Shown: one piece after another, positions 6,159 through 11,492 of the stretch
How positions within the stretch are numbered: the stretch's first letter is position 1
Layout: each line of letters opens with the position of its first letter
NCBI GenBank assembly: GCA_013203855.1
Contig: JABMPG010000451.1
Location: 1-11,492 of the forward strand
Direction of reading: 5' to 3'
Source of the DNA: a bacterium
GTDB lineage: Bacteria; Sumerlaeota; Sumerlaeia; UBA8349
DNA: 11,492 nt
Translations under genes and position numbers: made by a program
The notes under the pieces: model-generated
What the model saw: the letters and a program-made list of their open reading frames with translations, nothing else
What the model was told of the DNA's origin: nothing
The model's database searches: none

Positions 6159-6270
6159 CGAATGAAGTGGATTGCCTCGGCCTCAGATTGGCTGAAGCGG
6201 GGCCATGGCGGCAATGTGGCGATTGTGAGTAATGATTGTCGGTCGTGGTAAAGGGTTGATGGGAGGGAAA

Positions 6271-6285
6271 GACCCCAGAAGGGTC
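6271..6285 (-). terminator. Weak terminator after the response regulator
   Basis: On the minus strand, 7 bases after the TAG, GACCC-TTCTG-GGGTC forms a 5-bp stem with a 5-nt loop followed by TTTCCC. The stem is short and the T-tract poor, so some read-through into the polysaccharide operon is likely. Confidence 0.4.
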
Positions 6286-6292
6286 GGGAAGT

Positions 6293-7759
6293 CTAGGCGT
6301 CGAGACGCTCTTTGAGACCGTATTTTTCGACGCGTCGGCGAAAGGAACTATAGCTCATGCCCACTCTCCCAGCCGCTTTGCGCTGGTTCCATCGAGAATC
6401 CCTGAGAGCCAAGAGCATGGCCTGGACTTCGGTCTCCTCGACGGCGTCCTTAACGGTTCTGGGGCGGTCGGGATCGCAGGGCTGGGCGGGGAGACGTCTT
6501 CCGGCTTCACCATTGGGAATGGGGAGGGAGGCCGCGTGCTGGGTGCTCTGGGCGGCGCGGATCAGGGTCTCTTCGTCTCCGTCGAGCGCGAAGCGTCGGA
6601 TGGCCGCTTCGAGTTCGCGGACGTTTCCGGGCCATTCGAAGCGGGTCAGAATATCCATGGTTTCGGGGGGTATGCGCAACCCCGGGTTGTCGTAGCGGGT
6701 TCCGTACTGATTGAGGAAATGGTCTACGAGCAGGGGGATGTCTTCGTTTCTCTCGCGCAGGGTCGGCAGGTGGATGGCGTATTCGTTGAGGCGGTAGAAC
6801 AGGTCGGCCCGGAAGGCGCCGCCGTCGATCCGTTCCCTGATAGGGACGTTTGTCGCGGCGACGATGCGGACATCGACATGAATGGCTCGTCCTCCCCCGA
6901 GACGGGTGAACTGGCGCTGTTCGATGAACTCGAGGAGTTTGGCCTGGAGGGACATGGGCAGATCCCCGATTTCATCGAGAAACACCGTTCCGCCCGAAGC
7001 GAGTTCGAATCGTCCGGGCTTGCGGCGGTCGGCGCCGGTAAATGCTCCGGGCTCGTGCCCGAAGAGTTCCGATTCGAGAAGGGTTTCGGGGATGGCGGGA
7101 CAGTTGATTTTGACGAAGGCATTGGGATCTCGGCCCGAAGACTCGTGGATGAGCCGGGCCACGACATCTTTTCCAACGCCGCTTTCTCCGAGGAGGAGGA
7201 CGGTGATATCGCTGGAGGCGACATCGGCTACGAAGCGTCGGATGCGGCGGATGGCGGGACTATATCCGATGAAGACGTCGGATGCCTCGAGTCGTCTTTC
7301 GATCACGCGCTTCGTGGCGGCGACCTCTTTGCGAAGGGTGTCGCGTTCGTGTTCGAGCCGGGCGAAGAGCGCGCGGTTTTCGCGGACCAGTCGACGGTGT
7401 TCGGCAGCGCGATGGACCGATCTCAGGATGGTCTGCATTTCGGCCGGTTTCTGGATATAGTCGAAGGCGTGCTGTTGGAGGGCGGCGATGGATGTTTCGA
7501 GAGAGGCATAGCCGGTATAGACAATGACCTCGATGTCGGGGGTGAGTTCTTTGAGGTGGCGCACCATCTCGATGCCCGATATGCCGGGCATGTTCTGGTC
7601 GACGATGGCGACGGCGAATTCGCTGTTTTCGGCTAGGCGCAGACCATTCTCGCCGTCAATTGCGATTTCCACGCCGAAACGCGCTTCCTCCAGCATCGCC
7701 TGAAGGACATCTCGCACCTCGGATCTATCGTCCACCACCAGAATTTTCTCGGTCGTCAC
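6293..7759 (-). CDS. NtrC-family sigma-54-dependent response regulator
   Basis: A 488-residue enhancer-binding protein that remodels sigma-54 RNA polymerase using ATP. Receiver domain (about 4-118): acidic pair Asp10/Asp11, phospho-acceptor Asp54 (IVDQNMPG), Thr82 and Lys104, the same numbering as in NtrC. A charged helical linker (about 112-158) looks like a coiled coil. AAA+ domain (about 162-395): Walker A GESGVGKD (191-198), GAFTGA loop intact (238-243), Walker B TVFLDE (258-263), then RIVAATN and the FRADLFYRLN sensor region. A variable linker leads to a Fis-type helix-turn-helix (about 458-480, NQRKAAGRVGMSYSSFRRR). All catalytic residues are present. GTG start with AGGGGA 8 nt upstream. 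No histidine kinase is in the window, so it is an orphan here. The sigma-54 promoter and twin dyads 170-215 bp downstream suggest it controls the polysaccharide operon. Confidence 0.95.
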   Translation of the reverse strand: MTTEKILVVDDRSEVRDVLQAMLEEARFGVEIAIDGENGLRLAENSEFAVAIVDQNMPGISGIEMVRHLKELTPDIEVIVYTGYASLETSIAALQQHAFDYIQKPAEMQTILRSVHRAAEHRRLVRENRALFARLEHERDTLRKEVAATKRVIERRLEASDVFIGYSPAIRRIRRFVADVASSDITVLLLGESGVGKDVVARLIHESSGRDPNAFVKINCPAIPETLLESELFGHEPGAFTGADRRKPGRFELASGGTVFLDEIGDLPMSLQAKLLEFIEQRQFTRLGGGRAIHVDVRIVAATNVPIRERIDGGAFRADLFYRLNEYAIHLPTLRERNEDIPLLVDHFLNQYGTRYDNPGLRIPPETMDILTRFEWPGNVRELEAAIRRFALDGDEETLIRAAQSTQHAASLPIPNGEAGRRLPAQPCDPDRPRTVKDAVEETEVQAMLLALRDSRWNQRKAAGRVGMSYSSFRRRVEKYGLKERLDA

Positions 7760-7790
7760 GAATCGGTCCCCTGATGAACGCGATATTGCC

Positions 7791-8035
7791 GGACCTTCAG
7801 GTCCCGACGCCCGCTCGGCTGCTTCCTGGTTTCTGTAACTGACTATAATTCAATCCTGGACAGACTCTCTTACTTGTGCTGCAACCCGCGCGATTGTCTC
7901 TCACAGGCATGAGAAGGTCAAGGTAAACCCGGTTAATTTGACTTCGACCATGAAGGTCCCGGTGTTTTGGCTCGTAACAGATCTTGCGGAAATAATGTTT
8001 TGGGTGCAACCCATTACGTTGAAGACCGAAAGGTC
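7791..8035. repeat. Three GACC/GGTC dyads
   Basis: GGACC-TTCA-GGTCC (7791-7804), GACC-ATGAA-GGTC (7946-7958) and GACC-GAAA-GGTC (8024-8035). Each right half is followed by C or CC and belongs to the direct repeat AGGTCCCG (7799-7806, 7954-7961, 8031-8038). Centres are about 154 and 77 bp apart. As DNA they could be operators for a dimeric regulator of either divergent operon; as RNA the third would be a small GNRA-loop hairpin. Confidence 0.4.
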
Positions 8036-8058
8036 CCGTCGCTGCCAACGAGATATAG

Positions 8059-8174
8059 TCAAAAGTTGTGTTTGGGCTGAATGATCAAGGAGCGTATCCT
8101 TCGGGTTCCACACCACGACCTCGCCAAGGCGAGGGGAAGGATGCGCTCCCAAAAAGGTCAAACACAACTCTTGA
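8059..8174. repeat. 116-bp nested palindrome before the glycyl radical enzyme gene
   Basis: Three nested pairs of arms. Outer: 8059-8074 with 8159-8174, 16 bp with one mismatch that could be G-U in RNA. Middle: 8089-8102 with 8136-8149, 14 bp with one G-U-type mismatch. Inner: CCTCGCC (8119-8125) with GGCGAGG (8128-8134). Unpaired parts are asymmetric, notably 16 nt on the left of the inner stem. It ends 49 bp before the start codon. The differences at G-U positions fit a transcribed leader RNA; the overall shape also fits a small non-autonomous transposable element, with TA near both ends. Confidence 0.7.
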
Positions 8175-8210
8175 TAATACCTCGATCGTCGAGCACCGTA
8201 GCTCAGGCAG

Positions 8211-8218
8211 AGGAGGTG
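8211..8218 (+). promoter_or_regulatory. Strong ribosome binding site fixing the GRE start
   Basis: AGGAGGTG ends 5 nt before the ATG at 8224, a near-perfect Shine-Dalgarno. It decides for this start over the in-frame GTG at 8068, which lies inside the palindrome and would add 52 residues without family homology. Confidence 0.85.
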
Positions 8219-8223
8219 AAGAG

Positions 8224-10434
8224 ATGCTTTTCAACACATTTGATCAGGACCAAGCCTATCTACTGACGAAATTTCAGAATCCGGTCTATGACGAGACTTC
8301 GGGGTTGGACAATGCAACTATCAGGCAGATGCTCACGACGCTGCTGGCGGAGATGCAGGGCGCGCCCCACGCCATGATCAAGGCAGAGGGTTTTGCGTGC
8401 GTCACGCGCGACATCCGGATCGATGTCAATCCGCACGACTGGTTTGTCGCCTTCGGCTGTTGGGACCGGTATGACCGCATGCTGAATGTGATGATAGATG
8501 CCTGGCATAAAGAGCTGAAGGAAAACACGCTTGACGCTCCGTTGCTTCAGGAAACCCTCATCAAGAGCGCATGCGTCGACATGTGGCCCGATTTTGACCA
8601 TTCGGTTCCAGATTGGGATGCGGTTTTCGCCCTGGGGTTCCCCGGATTGCGAAAACGGGCGGCTCAATATCGACAGGATCGCGAAGCACAGGGCCCTCTG
8701 ACACGTGACGAACAGGCTTACTATGACAGCATAGACATCACGTACAGCGCCATTCAGGATCTTCTCGTCCGGTTTCGTCAGTACGCGTTGGACCACGCCG
8801 CGGGTCATCCGCGCGTTCTGGCAGTTGCTGACTGCCTGAAGAACTTGATCTGTGGCGAGCCGAATACCACCTTTGAAGCGCTTCAGCTGATATACATCTA
8901 TTTCATTCTAGGCGAACACGTTGATCATATGCAGGTCCGGTCGCTGGGCAACCTGGATCGGACGCTGCTGCCTTATGTTCAGAGGGATCTGGGAACCGGG
9001 GCCTTCACGGAAGAGCATATCCGCGAATGGATCGACTATTTCCTTATGCAATTCGCCTCCATCAAGAACTACTGGGGGCATCCCTTCTATCTCGGCGGAA
9101 CAAAGGCCGACGGCAGCAGTGAGATCAACACGTTGTCCTATCTCATTCTCGAGGAGTTTGAGAAACTCGACATCACCTCGCCAAAGATTCAGTTGAAAAT
9201 CGCGCCCAATACCCCAGTGGCCTTCCTCGACAAGGCACTGGACATGGTGCGGAAACACAACAGCAGTCTTGTGTTTATCAGTGAAACGGGAATCAAACGC
9301 AGTCTGATGGGCCTGGGCTTCTCAGAAGAAGAAGCGAGGACGTGTGATATCAGCGGGTGTTACGAGTATGACGTCCGAGCCAAGGAGGTGAAGACCGCAC
9401 CGATCTATCTGAACCTGCTCAAGCCGGTGGAACTCGTCCTCAACAATGGGATGGATCCGGTGTCGGGACTCCACTGCGGTCTCCGGACCGGGGAGATCGA
9501 CGACCTCCGGACCTTCGAAGATTTCTACAAGGCCTACATTCGCCAACTGGATGCAATTCTTGAGCAGTCTATCCACTGTGCTGATGATTTTGAACCGTTC
9601 TTACATGAGATCAACCCAGGACCCGTTTTTTCCGCTACGATTGAGAACAGCCTCAAGGTGGCCCGGGACGCGTTCTCGAACGGCTCGGTTTACAACAACA
9701 CTGTCGTTCTTCATGTAGGCTTGGCGACCGCCGCCGATGCTCTTGCGGCCATCCGCCAGTTCGTCTATGAAGAGCGGGAGGTCACGTTGCCGGAATTGAA
9801 AGCCATTCTCGCAGGCAACTGGGAAGAGCACGAGAAACTCCGGCTCCACATTCTTCACAACGCACCCCGATACGGCAACGGCGTGGCCTCCGTCGATGCC
9901 TTGGCCGAGGCTATCGCCAGATTCTGCTCGCAGAAGATCAATCTGAGGCCGAATACCCGCGGCGGGTTCTACAAGGCAGGCATGCACTCCGCGCTGCACT
10001 ATGTCAAACTTGGCCAGGGGACCGGAGCCACGCCCGATGGTAGGAAGAGCGGCGATGAAATGTCGAAAAACGCCTCGCCGACCATGGGCATGGACCGTTC
10101 AGGTGTCACGGCGTTGATACAGTCCGCGGCCAACATTGACTGCGCTCTCTTTCCCGCCGATTACTGCGTGGACATCATGCTGCATCCAATAACCGTTTCG
10201 GGTGAAGCGGGGCTTCAGGCCATGCGGAGTCTGCTCCAGGTCTACATGCAGCGGACTGGCGGTTCCGTGAACTTCAATGTCTTTAATGAAGAGATCCTGC
10301 TCGATGCCCAGAATCATCCTGAGCGCCACGAAGGGCTTCAGGTCCGCGTGTGCGGTTGGAATGCACGGTTCGTGGATCTCACCCGACAGGAGCAGAACGC
10401 GTTCATTGACCGGGCACGTCACATCACGAGATAG
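8224..10434 (+). CDS. Glycyl radical enzyme of unknown substrate (PFL-like)
   Basis: A 736-residue cytosolic anaerobic enzyme of the pyruvate formate-lyase superfamily. A stored glycyl radical makes a thiyl radical that attacks the substrate. The glycyl loop is RVCGWN with Gly711, 25 residues from the end; the family norm is RV(S/A)GY. The thiyl loop reads CDISGCYEYDVR with Cys379 and Glu381. The Cys-x-Glu spacing is that of eliminases and decarboxylases (GCVE in glycerol dehydratase and choline lyase), not the CCVSP of pyruvate formate-lyase, so C-C cleavage of pyruvate is unlikely. Other landmarks: SLGNLDRTLLPY, KPVELVLNNG, GATPDGRKSGDEMSKNASP, NFNVFNEEILLDAQNHPE. The N-terminus lacks the usual ER-RL-TES segment and the length is below the common 780-850. 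It is cotranscribed with its activase 7 bp downstream. No shell, transporter or substrate-processing gene is visible, so I do not guess the reaction. Confidence 0.9.
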   Translation: MLFNTFDQDQAYLLTKFQNPVYDETSGLDNATIRQMLTTLLAEMQGAPHAMIKAEGFACVTRDIRIDVNPHDWFVAFGCWDRYDRMLNVMIDAWHKELKENTLDAPLLQETLIKSACVDMWPDFDHSVPDWDAVFALGFPGLRKRAAQYRQDREAQGPLTRDEQAYYDSIDITYSAIQDLLVRFRQYALDHAAGHPRVLAVADCLKNLICGEPNTTFEALQLIYIYFILGEHVDHMQVRSLGNLDRTLLPYVQRDLGTGAFTEEHIREWIDYFLMQFASIKNYWGHPFYLGGTKADGSSEINTLSYLILEEFEKLDITSPKIQLKIAPNTPVAFLDKALDMVRKHNSSLVFISETGIKRSLMGLGFSEEEARTCDISGCYEYDVRAKEVKTAPIYLNLLKPVELVLNNGMDPVSGLHCGLRTGEIDDLRTFEDFYKAYIRQLDAILEQSIHCADDFEPFLHEINPGPVFSATIENSLKVARDAFSNGSVYNNTVVLHVGLATAADALAAIRQFVYEEREVTLPELKAILAGNWEEHEKLRLHILHNAPRYGNGVASVDALAEAIARFCSQKINLRPNTRGGFYKAGMHSALHYVKLGQGTGATPDGRKSGDEMSKNASPTMGMDRSGVTALIQSAANIDCALFPADYCVDIMLHPITVSGEAGLQAMRSLLQVYMQRTGGSVNFNVFNEEILLDAQNHPERHEGLQVRVCGWNARFVDLTRQEQNAFIDRARHITR

Positions 10435-10441
10435 AGGATAG

Positions 10442-11353
10442 ATGATGGATGAAATCGGCTTCGTGCTGGACGTGAAACGGTTCGCCGTTCACGATGGCCC
10501 GGGGATCCGGACGACGCTCTTTCTGAAGGGATGTCCGCTGAGGTGCCTGCATTGCCACAATCCCGAGAGCATCTCCCGAGAACCGCAGCTGGCCTATTTC
10601 GCCCACAAGTGCATGGACTGTGGAGAGTGCGTTACTGCCTGTCCGGAAGGGGCTCACGAGATCTCAGACGGGAGGCATCGCTTTCGAAGGGCACGCTGCC
10701 TCGCGTGCGGCCGATGTGAGGTGGTCTGTCTTGGCGAGGCGCTGAAGATCTACGGCAGCCCCCTTACGCCGGACGCGGCTCTCGAACAGATACTGACAGA
10801 CCGCGAGTTCTATCGGGTCTCCGGGGGCGGGTGCACCCTTTCCGGCGGTGAACCGCTCCTTCAAACGACCTTCTGCGCCGCGCTACTCAGACGGCTGAAA
10901 CAGAGCGGTATCCATACGGCCATCGATACGTGCGGTTTTGTAAATTGGGCGGCCTTTGAGGCGGTTCTGCCGTTCACGGACCTGTTCCTGGTTGATTTCA
11001 AGCACAGCGATCCCCTGCGTCATCAGGCGCTGACCGGGCAGGACAATACGGTCATTCTGGATAATCTGAGGCGGCTGTCGGATTGTGGGGCCACCATCGA
11101 AATACGGATACCCTTGATTCCCAAAAGCAATGATTCGCTGGAGAACCTTCAGCGAACCGGCGAGATTCTGAGCACACTGAAAATCGACCGCGTCAAGGTA
11201 TTGCCCTATCATGACCTGGCACGATCAAAGTACACCGCTTTGTCAATGGAAGACACCTTGCCAACCGTAGCCTCCCCTTCGGAAGCGGCATTGCAGAATG
11301 CCGCTTCCATCTTACTTGCCTACGGCCTCAACGCGGTTTCGGGTACGGATTGA
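10442..11353 (+). CDS. Glycyl radical enzyme activase (radical SAM)
   Basis: Uses S-adenosylmethionine and a reduced 4Fe-4S cluster to abstract hydrogen from the glycine (here Gly711) of the neighbouring enzyme. The 303-residue protein begins with the activase signature VKRFAVHDGPGIRTTLFLKG, followed by the radical-SAM cysteines C31-x3-C35-x2-C38 (CPLRCLHC). Two ferredoxin-type motifs follow, C57/C60/C63/C67 and C86/C89/C92/C96, as in activases of eliminase-type glycyl radical enzymes; PflA of E. coli lacks this insert. SGGEP (134-138) binds SAM, then DTCGF and FKH-DP---H-LTG-DN follow in the usual order. Two adjacent ATGs exist (10442, 10445); GAGG at 10434-10437 suits either. It starts 7 bp after the enzyme stop, so the two form one operon. 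A 12-bp perfect inverted repeat lies in its last 25 codons. Confidence 0.95.
   Translation: MMDEIGFVLDVKRFAVHDGPGIRTTLFLKGCPLRCLHCHNPESISREPQLAYFAHKCMDCGECVTACPEGAHEISDGRHRFRRARCLACGRCEVVCLGEALKIYGSPLTPDAALEQILTDREFYRVSGGGCTLSGGEPLLQTTFCAALLRRLKQSGIHTAIDTCGFVNWAAFEAVLPFTDLFLVDFKHSDPLRHQALTGQDNTVILDNLRRLSDCGATIEIRIPLIPKSNDSLENLQRTGEILSTLKIDRVKVLPYHDLARSKYTALSMEDTLPTVASPSEAALQNAASILLAYGLNAVSGTD
11281..11308. repeat. 12-bp perfect inverted repeat inside the activase 3' end
   Basis: GGAAGCGGCATT (11281-11292) and AATGCCGCTTCC (11297-11308) pair exactly around GCAG. The stem-loop ends 42 bp before the stop codon. Part of the symmetry comes from the coded Glu-Ala-Ala / Ala-Ala-Ser, but twelve exact pairs exceed that. 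It may protect the mRNA end or slow ribosomes; no T-tract follows. Confidence 0.6.
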
Positions 11354-11418
11354 CAGGATTCTGTATGGGAACTGCCGATCCGGATTGAGTGGACACCATC
11401 AATACTGTTCGGCACATT

Positions 11419-11448
11419 TCTTGACACAGTCTCACGCCGGGGTCAAGA
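11419..11448 (+). terminator. Possible hairpin after the glycyl radical operon
   Basis: TCTTGAC (11419-11425) and GTCAAGA (11442-11448) form a 7-bp stem with a 16-nt loop, 65 bp after the activase stop. The loop is long and no T-tract follows, so termination here is speculative. The remaining bases to the window end hold no recognisable gene. Confidence 0.2.
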
Positions 11449-11492
11449 GGGGCTTGGGGCTTTGGGGCTCTCGTGGAAGGGGCGGGGAGAAG

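Larger units (their letters stand above)
7760..8223. other. 464-bp non-coding region between divergent operons
   Basis: Lies between the response regulator (minus) and the glycyl radical enzyme (plus). It contains three GACC/GGTC dyads, a 116-bp nested palindrome, a small dyad CTCGA-TCG-TCGAG (8181-8193), a dyad TGGGT-GCA-ACCCA (8001-8013) and a perfect TATAAT (7844-7849) that lacks a -35 partner on the plus strand. Open frames here give no recognisable protein. No sigma-54 element is seen for the plus-strand operon. Confidence 0.6.

Noticed and set aside
6536..7636. A 366-residue open frame on the plus strand antisense to the response regulator
   Set aside because: It mirrors the codon pattern of the strongly supported regulator on the other strand, is rich in Gly, Asp and Glu, and shows no family motif.
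7844..7849. Perfect TATAAT as -10 box for the glycyl radical operon
   Set aside because: No -35 hexamer at 16-18 bp and no extended -10 TG; the leader would be over 360 nt. A single hexamer in a non-coding region is weak evidence.
8191..8226. tRNA-like D-arm (GTAGCTCAGGCAGAG)
   Set aside because: No matching acceptor stem, anticodon arm or T-arm follows; the bases run straight into the ribosome binding site and start codon of the glycyl radical enzyme.
1..11492. CRISPR array, insertion sequence, integrase or phage genes
   Set aside because: No regularly spaced direct repeats, and no transposase, integrase or phage structural motifs in any of the supported coding regions.

Overview
The window reads as chromosomal DNA of a fairly GC-rich Gram-negative bacterium. 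A lipid A gene (lpxI) implies an outer membrane, and a glycyl radical enzyme with its activase implies at least periods of strict anaerobiosis. I cannot name the phylum. The stand-alone IMP cyclohydrolase and the two-gene RdgC-like pair remind me of delta-proteobacterial and related deep-branching genomes, but that is recollection and not a search.

Layout. (1) Positions 115-1935, minus strand: a tight three-gene cluster with 26-28 bp gaps and a ribosome binding site before each gene: stand-alone IMP cyclohydrolase, RdgC-like protein, and a second RdgC-associated protein. (2) Positions 2259-3107, plus strand: lpxI, divergent from that cluster. (3) Positions 3108-3441: a decayed glycerophosphodiester phosphodiesterase fragment rich in inverted repeats. 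(4) Positions 3442-5945, minus strand: a surface-polysaccharide operon of WecG/TagA/CpsF-type glycosyltransferase, a degenerate GGDEF-like protein (4-bp overlap) and a WecA/MraY-type polyprenyl-phosphate sugar-1-phosphate transferase broken by a frameshift. (5) Positions 5946-6292: a promoter region with a well-formed sigma-54 -24/-12 element and two tandem 12-bp dyads 22 bp apart. (6) Positions 6293-7759, minus strand: an NtrC-type sigma-54 activator. (7) Positions 7760-8223: a 464-bp non-coding region with three GACC/GGTC dyads and a 116-bp nested palindrome. (8) Positions 8224-11353, plus strand: a two-gene operon of a divergent glycyl radical enzyme and its radical-SAM activase.

How the parts may work together. 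The sigma-54 activator, the dyads and the -24/-12 promoter together suggest that the regulator drives the polysaccharide operon next to it. WecA-type and TagA-type enzymes are consecutive membrane-associated steps: the first loads a sugar phosphate on the lipid carrier, the second adds the next sugar. The GGDEF-like protein lacks the catalytic signature, so it is more likely a binding or regulatory protein than a cyclase. The glycyl radical operon is self-contained and its substrate is unknown; the radical loop (RVCGWN) and thiyl loop (GCYE) both differ from the well-studied enzymes. The most interesting items are this enzyme with its palindromic leader, and the complete regulator-enhancer-promoter-operon arrangement.
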